Of a stretch of DNA of 64,000 nucleotides, positions 1-9,954 are shown piece by piece. Under the pieces are notes generated by a model. That model was not told the origin of the DNA, did not search any database, and saw nothing but the letters and a program-made list of their open reading frames with translations. The DNA is from Anaerolinea sp. Lineage in GTDB: Bacteria; Chloroflexota; Anaerolineae; Anaerolineales; Villigracilaceae. The stretch's first letter is position 1. Every line of letters begins with the position of its first letter. A program made the position numbers and the translations under genes. The stretch is taken from the NCBI GenBank assembly GCA_020047815.1, contig JAIFNG010000175.1, positions 1 to 64,000 on the forward strand, given 5' to 3'.

Positions 1-38
1 CCGCTAGGTTCTAGGTTCAAGTCCTAGGCCAGGAGCCA
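1..38 (+). tRNA. 3' part of a tRNA cut by the window edge (T-arm, acceptor 3' strand, CCA); isotype not determinable
   Basis: CTAGG-TTCAAGT-CCTAG forms a 5-bp T stem with 7-nt loop, followed by GCCAGGA-G-CCA. Confidence 0.75.
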
Positions 39-40
39 TC

Positions 41-80
41 AGACCTCCAGTTCTTTAAGAACTTGGAGGTCTTCTTTTTT
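41..80. terminator. Terminator-like hairpin after the tRNA
   Basis: agacctccagttctt/aagaacttggaggtct inverted repeat followed by ttctttttt. Confidence 0.7.
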
Positions 81-858
81 ACCAGGGGGGAAAAGGAATG
101 TCAGCTGGTCCTGCAAAGCCGTGTTTCTCCTGGAAGAAGACCCGGCCATGAGAAGGGCTGTCGCAACCTGCTTCGTCTATAAAAGTCATTTCGGGGTAAT
201 TGGTTGCAAGCGGGTCGAAGATCATTTTTCCGCCTTCGCAGCGCCAGATTTCGACGATATAGATGAACATGTTCTCGTCTTCTTCATCACCAGCGCGCAG
301 CGAAATATCTGACCATTCAACTGAGACGGAATTGCCACTGCGTTTTGCACTCAGGACAATTGGCGCGGCGTAATACGGTGAAGTGGGTAGTTTGTATTCA
401 TTGGGATATGTGACATTCAAGGTCAGTAGATCACCTTTTGCCTCAATAAATTTGGCATTCAGCCAGCATAAATTTTTCCCTTTGACCATGACCCAGTTGT
501 TCCCATCTGTCCGCCCGATAAGTTCTATGTTTGCGCCTTTCTTCAAGCCGTATAAGTATAGGTATTCAGGTCCGGGTCCATAGCGGCAACTAAGCAAGTC
601 TGCTGTTACCGTGGCTTCCAGACTCTCGACAAATGGAATGACGGTTGATGTGCTGGTTACTTCGATTGTCGGGGATGGAATGGGGGTGAAGGTTACGGTA
701 GGTGATGCAAGCGTGGGGCTTGTGGTCTCTGTTGCCAGGGCTGTCGGCGGAAGAATGACGGTCGTTGCGGCTGGTGCAGGCGTATTGACGGGCAGGGTGC
801 ATCCTGAGAGCAGGAGAATCAGGATGAGGGATGTGGTGAAAGAAATTTTCATATCCAT
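79..858 (-). CDS. Lipoprotein with SH3b-like domain
   Basis: Lipobox LLLSGC, Pro/Thr-rich linker, then ADLLSCRYGPGPEYLYLYGLKKGANIELIGR typical of bacterial SH3. Confidence 0.65.
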   Translation of the reverse strand: MDMKISFTTSLILILLLSGCTLPVNTPAPAATTVILPPTALATETTSPTLASPTVTFTPIPSPTIEVTSTSTVIPFVESLEATVTADLLSCRYGPGPEYLYLYGLKKGANIELIGRTDGNNWVMVKGKNLCWLNAKFIEAKGDLLTLNVTYPNEYKLPTSPYYAAPIVLSAKRSGNSVSVEWSDISLRAGDEEDENMFIYIVEIWRCEGGKMIFDPLATNYPEMTFIDEAGCDSPSHGRVFFQEKHGFAGPADIPFPPW

Positions 859-1113
859 TTACCTTTTATTTTGTTTCCAGCGGGGAGGGTGTTTTTTTTC
901 CTGTGTCTGCCCCATGTAAGATCTTGTTAAAAGGGGGCATTTTACTTTGTATATGTACGGTATGTTGATTCGTTGGTGTGGATGATCCTGAGATTTTTGT
1001 GCTAATATTCCCAGATGGTAATTTTTCGTTGCCAAGTATTATACCCATGTTACTCATCAAAAACTTATATAAACATTACAAACGAAACCATTTTTTCGTT
1101 ATAATCCCCTTCC

Positions 1114-2985
1114 ATGACATTTTCTCGTCGAAATCCCTTTAAGCAGTTTCTGGCCGCATTTATTGGCGGAGTAATACTCTTTCTCGGTCTGGTTTTTGTG
1201 TGGATCGTTGGCTATCAACTGGCTTTCGCAGGTCGCATCTTTCCTGGAATCTCTGTGGCAGGTGTGGATGTCTCTGGTCTTTCCCCAAATGATGCCGCAC
1301 TGAAATTGAATCAAACCCTCTCCTTTCCGATCACAGGGAAAATATTGTTCCGTGCCGCAGATACGGTTTGGGTCGCATCCCCTGTCGAATTGGGGATGGT
1401 GTTTGATCCATCTGCCAGCGCATTGGCGGCGTATCAATATGGGCGTTCAGGCGGGTTGTTTGGAGCGCTCGCCGGACAGATCGGGGCAGGCGGACTGGGG
1501 GCGGATGTTTCACCTGTTATCATCTTTGACCAGAGGGTGGCATATACTTACCTGCAAAATATCGCCTCGCAGATCGATCAACCTGTAAAAGAGGCAAGCC
1601 TGTATCTTGATGGTACAAACGTGGTGGCGCTGCCCGGTCAGGTTGGACGGTTACTCAGCCTTGATGCGACCCTGATCTATCTGGGATCGCAATTACAGTC
1701 CTTCCGTGATGGGGAAGTGCCGCTTGTTATTCAGGAGGCTGCCCCGAAACTATTGGATGTCTCTTCGCAGGCAGATGCCGCGCGGCGTATGCTCAGCCAG
1801 CCGCTGACTATTTCCATACCGAATAGCGGGGAAAGCGACCCTGGCCCCTGGACGTATGACATCCCGGTGATTGCAAACATGCTCACGGTCAATGTTGTGG
1901 AGAATAACGGAAGGGCGGAGATGCAGGTTGGGCTTGACCTCAATGCCCTGCGTCTATCTTTGATCGAACTCAAAACCTATGTGGATCGACTGCCTAAGAA
2001 TGCTCGTTTTATTTTCAACGATGAAACAGGACAAATTGAGCCCATCTCCGCTTCCAGCATTGGGCGTGTGATGGATGTTGATGCCAGCATCAAAGCCATT
2101 AATGAGGCGCTTTTACGCGGCGAGCATACCGTTGCCCTGGTTGTCGGGGAACAACAGCCAGCGGTTGCAGATACCGCTTCAGGCGCCGATCTGGGTATTA
2201 CACAGCCTATCATCTCGCATACAACCTACTTCTACGGCTCAAGCAGTGAACGTATTCAGAATATTGTCGCTGCGTCAAGTCCGTTTCATGGTGTGCTGGT
2301 TGCCCCAGGTGAGACTTTTTCGATGGGTAACACGCTCGGGGATGTAAGCCTTGAAAACGGCTTTGCTGAAGCACTCATCATTTACGGCGGGCGTACCATC
2401 AAAGGGGTGGGAGGCGGCGTGTGCCAGGTCAGTACCACGCTTTTTAGGACGGTATTTTTTGGGGGCTTTCCAGTCGTGGAAAGGTATTCCCATGCCTACC
2501 GCGTTTCATATTATGAAAAAACCATTAGTGGAGATATTGACCCAAGCCTTGCGGGTTTGGATGCAACCGTATATTTCCCGCTTGTTGATTTCAAATTTGT
2601 TAATGACACACCCTATTGGATGTTGATGGAAACCTATGTTAATGTGAGTGCGCGTACGTTGACCTGGAAAATATATTCCACACCCGATGGACGCAGTGTC
2701 ACATGGGAGACAACTGGTCCCACAAACGTTGTGCCTCCGCCTCCCCCGATCTTTGAAGAAAACCCGGAGTTGAAAGCCGAACAAATTAGCCAGATCGATT
2801 ATCCTGCCCAGGGTGCGGATGTGAACGTAACACGCACAATTTGGCGCGCGGGGCAGATCTATTTCTCGGACAACTTCGAAACCCATTACCAACCCTGGTC
2901 GGCGGTCTGTGAATATGGGACAGGTACGGAAGACCCCATCAAGGCGGCAAAACGAAAAGAATTATGCCTCTCGCCAGATACATAG
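1114..2985 (+). CDS. VanW family protein with putative peptidoglycan-binding domains
   Basis: N-terminal TM; C-terminal VanW signature FSMGNTLGDVSLENGFAEALIIYGGRTIKGVGGGVCQVSTTLFRTVFFGGFPVVERYSHAYRVSYYE. Confidence 0.85.
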   Translation: MTFSRRNPFKQFLAAFIGGVILFLGLVFVWIVGYQLAFAGRIFPGISVAGVDVSGLSPNDAALKLNQTLSFPITGKILFRAADTVWVASPVELGMVFDPSASALAAYQYGRSGGLFGALAGQIGAGGLGADVSPVIIFDQRVAYTYLQNIASQIDQPVKEASLYLDGTNVVALPGQVGRLLSLDATLIYLGSQLQSFRDGEVPLVIQEAAPKLLDVSSQADAARRMLSQPLTISIPNSGESDPGPWTYDIPVIANMLTVNVVENNGRAEMQVGLDLNALRLSLIELKTYVDRLPKNARFIFNDETGQIEPISASSIGRVMDVDASIKAINEALLRGEHTVALVVGEQQPAVADTASGADLGITQPIISHTTYFYGSSSERIQNIVAASSPFHGVLVAPGETFSMGNTLGDVSLENGFAEALIIYGGRTIKGVGGGVCQVSTTLFRTVFFGGFPVVERYSHAYRVSYYEKTISGDIDPSLAGLDATVYFPLVDFKFVNDTPYWMLMETYVNVSARTLTWKIYSTPDGRSVTWETTGPTNVVPPPPPIFEENPELKAEQISQIDYPAQGADVNVTRTIWRAGQIYFSDNFETHYQPWSAVCEYGTGTEDPIKAAKRKELCLSPDT

Positions 2986-3107
2986 GTAAAGATATCCTGT
3001 GCAGCGCTGGTGAGTTCGAAGCGCCCGTTGGAAAAACGCTCAGGGGTTCCGGTCAGGAAGAATTCCAAAAATCAAATGGTACAATCTTTTGAAAAACAGG
3101 AGAATAC

Positions 3108-3326
3108 ATGGTCAGCTCAGAATTGCTTGAAATTTTACGATGCCCCAGCTGTGTGCGTGAAAAAGACGGGTTGCTGGTTTTACACAAGGATGCATGGCTT
3201 GTTTGCCAGGATTGCGGGCGTAAATACCCAATTGTGGATGATATCCCCGTGATGCTGATCGACGAAGGCGATAAGTGGGTCAATACCGCGCAGGATGCAC
3301 TCCCCATCCCGCCGCCATCCAAGTAA
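3108..3326 (+). CDS. Trm112/UPF0434-like small zinc-ribbon protein
   Basis: LLEILRCPSC...LVCQDCGRKYPIVDDIPVMLIDE. Confidence 0.8.
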   Translation: MVSSELLEILRCPSCVREKDGLLVLHKDAWLVCQDCGRKYPIVDDIPVMLIDEGDKWVNTAQDALPIPPPSK

Positions 3327-3330
3327 AACT

Positions 3331-3894
3331 ATGCAAGACCTGCTGGCTGAATTAACCAGTGGTGATGATACACGCGCAGAAAATTCAATTTCCGCGATCG
3401 TCGCTATGGGGGCGCCGGTAATTCCGACATTGGTGGATCTAACCCGCGCCGACGATGCGGATTTACGCTGGTGGGCAGTACGTGCCCTTGCAGCATTTCC
3501 CACCACCCGACCCGATGACCTGATCCCGCTTCTTGAAGATTCCCAGCCGGAAGTACGGGCTGTTGCTGCGCTTGCTCTGTGTAGTCACCCGCATGAATGT
3601 GCGGTCAGTGCATTGATCAACGCTCTTGCAGACAGAGATCCCATAACGGCGGGTTTGGCGGCAAAAGCTCTCACGAAAATTGGCAGTCCATCAGTTCCCG
3701 ATCTTCTGGAGGTCATGGCGAACGCTCCAACAGGGGTCCGCATCAATGCTTTGCGGGCGCTCTCTGAGATCCGCGATCATCGAGCCATTCCAACGATGAT
3801 GAAATGTCTCAGTGAGGAATCTGCTGTGCTGCAATATTGGGCACAGGAAGGTTTGGACCGACTTGGGCTTAATATGGTATATGTTAAGCCTTGA
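3331..3894 (+). CDS. HEAT-repeat domain protein
   Basis: Repeated helical units (RWWAVRALAAF, EVRAVAALALCSHP, ALINALADRDPITAGLAAKALTKIG); upstream ATG at 3295 also possible. Confidence 0.7.
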   Translation: MQDLLAELTSGDDTRAENSISAIVAMGAPVIPTLVDLTRADDADLRWWAVRALAAFPTTRPDDLIPLLEDSQPEVRAVAALALCSHPHECAVSALINALADRDPITAGLAAKALTKIGSPSVPDLLEVMANAPTGVRINALRALSEIRDHRAIPTMMKCLSEESAVLQYWAQEGLDRLGLNMVYVKP

Positions 3895-3907
3895 GGTGAT
3901 ATAGAGA

Positions 3908-5362
3908 ATGAATAAATTTGATTTTTTGAAGAAAATAAAAATCCCCCATTTTGGCATCCCATCGATCGGGAAGATACTTTTTTGGGGAGTAACATTGGTT
4001 CTTGCGGGTGTGGTGTTTTACTTTGCGCGTGATCTAACCAAATGTTGGAACTTAACGGGTTTGCCGGGTCTGGCGCCTGCCAGTTGCGGTGATTCGAATG
4101 CCTCCACCCAGTTCAATCCTGAGGGAACGCCGATTGCTCCGGATGCTTCCGTTGTACCTGCGCCGCCAGTATCTGCCCCGGAAGTCGAGCTGCCTCCCGC
4201 CTGGGATGGTGCCAGCCGGATCAATATTTTGTTTATTGGTCTGGATTATCGTGAGTGGCAGGAAAACGAAGGTCCGCCGCGTTCGGATACGATGATCCTG
4301 TTTACAATTGACCCGCTCACAAAAACTGCCGGAATGTTATCCATCCCGCGCGATCTATGGGTAAACATTCCTGGTTTTGGATATAGCCGCATCAATACCG
4401 CATATCCCAGTGGAGTGGGAGCCCAGATGCCCGGTGGTGGAGCAGGTCTGGCGATGAAGACCGTGGAACAATTACTGGGTGTGCCCGTCCATTATTACGC
4501 CCGAATCGATTTCAATACATTTGTTGATCTGGTTAATATGCTCGGGTGTATTACCGTTATTCCTGAAGAGACCCTGGTGCTTGACCCGGTTGGCAGCGGT
4601 CCAGATCATGTAAAGATTACGGCCGGTGGAGAACGTGAACTCTGCGGTTGGAAGGTTTTAGCATACGCGCGTACCCGCAAAACCGAGGGCGGCGACACAG
4701 ACCGCTCCCGGCGCCAGCAGCAAGTGATCTTTGCCCTTCAGCAAAAAATATTCGATCCCGAAACATTCCCATCGTTGATCAGGCAGGCGCCTGAGATGTA
4801 TTTTCAACTTCAAAATGGTATTCATACCAATATGCCGTTTGAGGATGCTGTCAAGCTGGCTGTGCTTGCCAAGGATATACCCCCTGAGAAAATTCAAACC
4901 GGAATTATCGACACCAGCATGGTGACATTTGATAATACAGTGCTTGCCGGACAAGCCGCCAGCATTATGAAGCCAATAGCGGATAAAGTTCGCGTTTTGC
5001 GGGATGAGATATTTACGTCAACCGGACCTCTCAGCCCCATCGCCCAGGGGGATGTCAATACCCTGATGCGCGCAGAAGAAGCGCGGGTGCGGATTGCCGA
5101 TGGAACATTCACTCCCGGACTTGACCAGCGCGCCGGGGTCTTCTTTCAGTCCCAGGGGATGAATGTGACAGAAGTTGGTGCGGCTGATGCGGTGTATAAC
5201 TCAACGGTCGTGATCGTGTATGGCCCCAAACTTTACACATTGCGTTATCTGCAAAGCACCTTTGGTATTTCTCACACGCAGATCAAATTCAGCCCTGACC
5301 CTGCCTCATCAGTGGAAATTGAAATACGTCTTGGCTCTGATCTGGCGGGAGTCATCCCATAG
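3908..5362 (+). CDS. LytR-CpsA-Psr (LCP) family protein
   Basis: INILFIGLDYR...RSDTMILFTIDPLTKTAGMLSIPRDLWVNIPG...RINTAY; YARTRKTEGGDTDRSRRQQ. Confidence 0.9.
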   Translation: MNKFDFLKKIKIPHFGIPSIGKILFWGVTLVLAGVVFYFARDLTKCWNLTGLPGLAPASCGDSNASTQFNPEGTPIAPDASVVPAPPVSAPEVELPPAWDGASRINILFIGLDYREWQENEGPPRSDTMILFTIDPLTKTAGMLSIPRDLWVNIPGFGYSRINTAYPSGVGAQMPGGGAGLAMKTVEQLLGVPVHYYARIDFNTFVDLVNMLGCITVIPEETLVLDPVGSGPDHVKITAGGERELCGWKVLAYARTRKTEGGDTDRSRRQQQVIFALQQKIFDPETFPSLIRQAPEMYFQLQNGIHTNMPFEDAVKLAVLAKDIPPEKIQTGIIDTSMVTFDNTVLAGQAASIMKPIADKVRVLRDEIFTSTGPLSPIAQGDVNTLMRAEEARVRIADGTFTPGLDQRAGVFFQSQGMNVTEVGAADAVYNSTVVIVYGPKLYTLRYLQSTFGISHTQIKFSPDPASSVEIEIRLGSDLAGVIP

Positions 5363-5378
5363 CCTGGTTGGAAAGTGT

Positions 5379-5415
5379 AAAAAACCCCATCTCTTTACAG
5401 CAGATGGGGTTTTTA
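5379..5415 (+). terminator. Rho-independent terminator (probably bidirectional)
   Basis: AAAAACCCCATCT...AGATGGGGTTTTT. Confidence 0.85.
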
Positions 5416-5424
5416 CTTTTAATA

Positions 5425-5859
5425 TTAGCCAGTCAATGTGCTTCGCGTCCAATTACCGACGAGCCAATATTTAAAATCCTGTCCTTGACTGGTTTGCAAG
5501 CCGCCATAAATTCCATAGCCCAAAGCCACCAACGGCATGGCGCTGAAGACACAGGCAATTGGAATGCACAGCAGACCGATCACAACGGTACTCAGAACGC
5601 CGGTAATTGTCCAGGTTATGCCAGCGAGAATGCCACCGCCGACCCACCAGATAAGCTGGAAAATCAATGCCTGTAAGGATTGATATGCGACATAACGTGA
5701 ACGGTCTTTATAGATCATATAGATGACAAGCGGCACAGCGGGACCTAATACACCTGAGATCAAATTTACCAGAACGCTCAAATGGGCGATCATTGCCCAC
5801 TGACGCTCTTCTTCAATGGTGAGGGAAGCAAGAGGGGGTTGTGGTATTTGTTCGTTCAT
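5425..5859 (-). CDS. DUF4870-like small membrane protein
   Basis: EERQWAMIAHLSVLVNLISGVLGPAVPLVIYMIYKDRSRYVAYQSLQALIFQL. Confidence 0.75.
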   Translation of the reverse strand: MNEQIPQPPLASLTIEEERQWAMIAHLSVLVNLISGVLGPAVPLVIYMIYKDRSRYVAYQSLQALIFQLIWWVGGGILAGITWTITGVLSTVVIGLLCIPIACVFSAMPLVALGYGIYGGLQTSQGQDFKYWLVGNWTRSTLTG

Positions 5860-5893
5860 CGTCTTCTCCTTTTGAGTTGAGGTGATAGCTAAT

Positions 5894-5927
5894 AAAAAAG
5901 ACTTGCGGTTGACCGCAAGTCTTTTTT
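5894..5927 (-). terminator. Rho-independent terminator
   Basis: AAAAAAGACTTGCGGTTGACCGCAAGTCTTTTTT. Confidence 0.85.
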
Positions 5928-5941
5928 GAAGGCGAAAAAAA

Positions 5942-6253
5942 CTATGCCCAGCCTTGATTGCGAATAAAATCGCTGATCATCGGGATTTTCACATCCTGAC
6001 CTTGATACGCCTGATAAGCCCACCAGAGCATAGCGAGGAATAAAATCGAGCCGCAGCCCAGGGTAACGGTTGAAATGATCGTGAGTGCCACGGTCGCAAC
6101 AATTGACTGCACAGCGTGGAATTTTACGTAGGGGCGATTCTTTTTATCTTCCATAAGAAGCGCAACCACTGCAAGTAATGGAATGACATAACCTAACATT
6201 GCCCACAGTTTATCGTCACTGGAAATATCAGATGACATTGGTGCTTGAGACAT
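5942..6253 (-). CDS. DUF4870-like small membrane protein (paralogue of the preceding gene)
   Basis: DDKLWAMLGYVIPLLAVVALLMEDKKNRPYVKFHAVQSIVATVAL. Confidence 0.7.
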   Translation of the reverse strand: MSQAPMSSDISSDDKLWAMLGYVIPLLAVVALLMEDKKNRPYVKFHAVQSIVATVALTIISTVTLGCGSILFLAMLWWAYQAYQGQDVKIPMISDFIRNQGWA

Positions 6254-6369
6254 GATTTTTTTCCTCCGAATAAGTATGATGTTTTTAATTTAGGGTATTT
6301 TACAACCAATCCCACTAACATGCAACCAACCCGTTCACCCATGAGTACTGTATATGCTAAAATGTACGC

Positions 6370-7293
6370 ATGTCCATTCGTGTTGTGTTCATGGGTTCTC
6401 CGGATTTTGCATTGCCAAGCCTTTCCGCGTTGGCGAAGAACCATCAGGTTGTTGGTGTGGTTACACAACCTGATCGCGGCTCGGGACGCGGGCGCGAATT
6501 AAAAGCCCCGCCTGTAAAAACCCTGGCGCTTGAGTTGAATATTCCTGTGATACAGCCTGAAAAATTGCGCGCACCCGGCGCAGCGGCTATGGATCAATTG
6601 CGGGCATGGGCCCCTGACCTCATCGTTGTCGCAGCCTTTGGGCAGATCCTTAAAAAAGATGTTCTGGAAATGCCGCGCCATGGTTGTATCAATGTCCATG
6701 CCTCCCTGCTTCCACGCTGGCGCGGTGCGGCGCCGATCAATGCCGCAATTTTGAATGGGGATGAAGAAACGGGCGTGACGATCATGCAGATGGACGCCGG
6801 TCTCGATACTGGGCCCATGCTTGCGCAGAAATCCATCCGGATCGGGCGTGGCGATACAGCTGGTTCTGTTCTTAAGGTATTGTCCACACTTGGAGCAGAT
6901 CTTCTCATGGAAACATTGCCTGAATATATTTTTGGTAATCTCAAACCTGTTCCACAGCCCGCAGAAGGCGTAACTTACGCACCCATGCTGAAGAAGGATG
7001 ACGGCTTGCTGGATTTTGCCTTCTCCGCAGTGGATCTGGAACGCCGTGTGCGGGCGATGAGCCCATGGCCTGGGGCATGGTTCGAGTGGAATGGCAGTCC
7101 GTTTAAAGTGATCTGTGCAACCACGGACAGTGGAGGCAAAGGCTTGACCTGTGGAAGCAGGTTCATGGTCAACGGAAAACCCGCAGTTCAAACTGCTGAA
7201 GGTGCGTTGGTTTTGGAGGAGGTTCAGCCCGCGGGCCGGAAATTTATGTCGGGCAAGTCTTTTTTGGCTGGTGCGCGGGATTGGTCAGCGTAG
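6370..7293 (+). CDS. fmt: Methionyl-tRNA formyltransferase
   Basis: RVVFMGSPDFALPSL, INVHASLLPRWRGAAPINAAILNGDEETGVTIMQMDAGLDTGPML. Confidence 0.95.
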   Translation: MSIRVVFMGSPDFALPSLSALAKNHQVVGVVTQPDRGSGRGRELKAPPVKTLALELNIPVIQPEKLRAPGAAAMDQLRAWAPDLIVVAAFGQILKKDVLEMPRHGCINVHASLLPRWRGAAPINAAILNGDEETGVTIMQMDAGLDTGPMLAQKSIRIGRGDTAGSVLKVLSTLGADLLMETLPEYIFGNLKPVPQPAEGVTYAPMLKKDDGLLDFAFSAVDLERRVRAMSPWPGAWFEWNGSPFKVICATTDSGGKGLTCGSRFMVNGKPAVQTAEGALVLEEVQPAGRKFMSGKSFLAGARDWSA

Positions 7294-7344
7294 CGTATTC
7301 AGCCTGCAAGGGTTGTATTTTCAAATCAAATTTTTGGAGAAAAA

Positions 7345-8070
7345 ATGTTTAATTCAAAAGTGTTCCTTGCCGAATTCATCGGCACATTTGCGCTGGTATT
7401 TGTTGGTTTGAGCGCAGGTATTGTTAATTCCGATTTGATCGGTATTGCCATCGCGTACGGCCTCACGCTGGCAGTTTTTGTGTATGCCTATGGAAATATT
7501 TCCGGTGCGCATTTAAATCCTGCTGTGACATTTGGGCTTGCCCTCAATGGAACCGTGAAATGGATGCAGGCGATTTTTTATTGGCTTGCCCAGTTTGCGG
7601 GCGCGATTTTGGCGGTCTTCTTTTTGAAAACGCTTGTCGAATCGTTGGGCGCGGATATTAGCGGCATGGTGATGGCTGGCGCGTTGACCGAACCCCAGCC
7701 GATATTGGCGATGGTCGTAGAAGCGATTTTGACCTTTTTCCTTGTTAATACCATTTTGCACGCGCTGGTCGACGAGAAGGGCGCAGCATTCAGAGGGTGG
7801 GCAATTGGCGCGACGCTGGCTTTCGCGACCCTTGTTGGATTGCCGTTTACAGGCGCGGCGCTCAACCCTGCACGGACGCTTGCCACCGCCATATTTGTGG
7901 GTCCAAGTTTGACAAGTGTTTATACCTACGTGATCTATTTCTTTGGTCCGTTGCTTGGCTCAACCCTGGCTGTGATCGTATACAATTTTCTGAATGGCAT
8001 TGAGGATGAGGTTGAAGAAGAAGGCGAAGAAGATACCACGGTGGAAGAAGTGATACCTGCCGCGGAATAA
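7345..8070 (+). CDS. MIP family channel (aquaporin-type) with acidic C-terminal tail
   Basis: Two NPA boxes: SGAHLNPAVTFGLAL and TGAALNPARTLATAIF. Confidence 0.9.
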   Translation: MFNSKVFLAEFIGTFALVFVGLSAGIVNSDLIGIAIAYGLTLAVFVYAYGNISGAHLNPAVTFGLALNGTVKWMQAIFYWLAQFAGAILAVFFLKTLVESLGADISGMVMAGALTEPQPILAMVVEAILTFFLVNTILHALVDEKGAAFRGWAIGATLAFATLVGLPFTGAALNPARTLATAIFVGPSLTSVYTYVIYFFGPLLGSTLAVIVYNFLNGIEDEVEEEGEEDTTVEEVIPAAE

Positions 8071-8090
8071 TCTTCTGCGAATGTAAGTGC

Positions 8091-8130
8091 AAAAGCAGTC
8101 CCTGCCCAATTGGCGGGGACTGCTTTTTAT
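8091..8130 (+). terminator. Rho-independent terminator
   Basis: AAAAGCAGTCCCTGCCCAATTGGCGGGGACTGCTTTTT. Confidence 0.85.
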
Positions 8131-8242
8131 ATTCAGGACTTAAGCTTTTACTGAGTATGACTTTGGTAAAAAATCTGGAATCATTCTCTCAATAAAAATC
8201 TATGCTAAAATTTACGCCCTTTGTAAGTTTTGGAGAAAAAAT

Positions 8243-9874
8243 ATGCAGGATGATATATCAACAATCGGTAATGTTCAAAATATCCCTTTAAGCGATGCAA
8301 TTGCCATGCGCCGCACCTTTGCTATTATTTCGCATCCCGATGCAGGCAAGACCACGCTGACTGAAAAACTGCTTTTATATGGCAATGCAATTGAGCTGGC
8401 AGGAAATGTTCGCGCCCGCCGCAATCAACGTTCGACCACCTCCGATTGGATGGAGATGGAGCGGGAGCGCGGGATTTCGATCACTTCCACGATTTTGCAA
8501 TTCCCGTACCAGGAGTACATTGTCAACCTCTTGGATACACCGGGACATCAGGATTTTTCCGAAGACACATACCGTACCCTGTCTGCGGTTGATAGTGCTG
8601 TGATGGTAATTGATGCCGCCAAGGGGATCGAGCCTCAAACCTTGAAATTATTTGATGTATGCCGCAAGCGTGGCATTCCCATTTTTACCTTTATCAATAA
8701 AATGGACAGACCAGCCCGTGATCCGCTGGATCTGCTGGATGAGATCAAAAAGGTTCTGGGTATGGAGCCGATCCCCATGAATTGGCCCATCGGAGATGGG
8801 CCAGACTTTCGGGGTGTTTATGACCGCGCTTCGCAGGGTGTTTATATTTTTGAGCGTACTGAACGGAATGAGCGCATGGCCCCGGAAATATTTATGTCTC
8901 TCGATGCCCTTGCTGAAAATAAAATTTTATCCCAGAGACGCTTTGACGAACTGGCGGAGAGTATAAATCTTTTGGATGAAGCGGGAGTGGTCTTTGACCA
9001 TGAGAGCGTGCTGAATGAAAAACAAACCCCTGTATTCTTCGGGAGTGCGGTCACAAACTTTGGCGTGCGTTTATTCCTTGATACGTTTGTGAAATATGCC
9101 CCGCCTCCACAACCTTATTTGAGTGACTCGGGAGAAATCCTTCCGAGTGAACCTGAATTTTCTGGATTTATTTTCAAGATCCAAGCCAACATGAATCCCA
9201 AGCACCGAGACAGCGTTGCCTTCCTGCGGATTTGCTCGGGACGCTTTGAGCGGGGGATGAATTTGATCCACGCTCAAAGCGGAAAGACCCTGCGGTTGTT
9301 GCGTCCGTACAAGCCTTTTGCAAATGAGCGGGAAATTTTGGATGAGGCTTTCCCCGGCGATGTGCTGGGTATACCAAACAACGGTGACTTTGCAATTGGG
9401 GATTCCCTGTGTTCAGGAACAACGATCCGTTTTGCATCCATTCCGCGTTTTCAGCCTGAACATTTTGCATTGTTACGCAATACCGATTTGAGCAAGCAAA
9501 AACAATTCGCAAAGGGCTTGCAGCAACTTGAAAGTGAAGGTGCTGTTCAAGTGCTTTACAACTTGAATGCTTTCAAGCGTGAACCAATTTTGGCGGTTGT
9601 GGGGCAGCTTCAATTTGACGTGGTGCAGGCCCGGCTAAAATCTGAATACAATGTACCAACCGATCTGGAAAGACTGCCGCACGTTCTCCTGCGCTGGATA
9701 AAAGGGACTGATGCTGATGTCGAAAACCTTCCCAACCGCAGTGAAGCCATGATCGCCCGCGACTCTCGAAATGATTGGGTGGCATTGTTCAGCACGCCAT
9801 TCTTTCTCAAACATTATTCCGAGAAACACCCTGAATTGCGATTTCTGGATATCACTGAAAACGAGGCATTTTAG
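8243..9874 (+). CDS. prfC: Peptide chain release factor 3
   Basis: FAIISHPDAGKTTLTEKLLLYGNAIELAG...DWMEMERERGISITSTILQFPY...LLDTPGHQDFSEDTYRTLSAVDSAVMVID. Confidence 0.95.
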   Translation: MQDDISTIGNVQNIPLSDAIAMRRTFAIISHPDAGKTTLTEKLLLYGNAIELAGNVRARRNQRSTTSDWMEMERERGISITSTILQFPYQEYIVNLLDTPGHQDFSEDTYRTLSAVDSAVMVIDAAKGIEPQTLKLFDVCRKRGIPIFTFINKMDRPARDPLDLLDEIKKVLGMEPIPMNWPIGDGPDFRGVYDRASQGVYIFERTERNERMAPEIFMSLDALAENKILSQRRFDELAESINLLDEAGVVFDHESVLNEKQTPVFFGSAVTNFGVRLFLDTFVKYAPPPQPYLSDSGEILPSEPEFSGFIFKIQANMNPKHRDSVAFLRICSGRFERGMNLIHAQSGKTLRLLRPYKPFANEREILDEAFPGDVLGIPNNGDFAIGDSLCSGTTIRFASIPRFQPEHFALLRNTDLSKQKQFAKGLQQLESEGAVQVLYNLNAFKREPILAVVGQLQFDVVQARLKSEYNVPTDLERLPHVLLRWIKGTDADVENLPNRSEAMIARDSRNDWVALFSTPFFLKHYSEKHPELRFLDITENEAF

Positions 9875-9954
9875 ACAGGTACGGCAGACCTCAACCGGGG
9901 TTTATTTTGAGGGTAAAATTGTGATTAAAGAAAAACATCACAAGGAAGGTATCC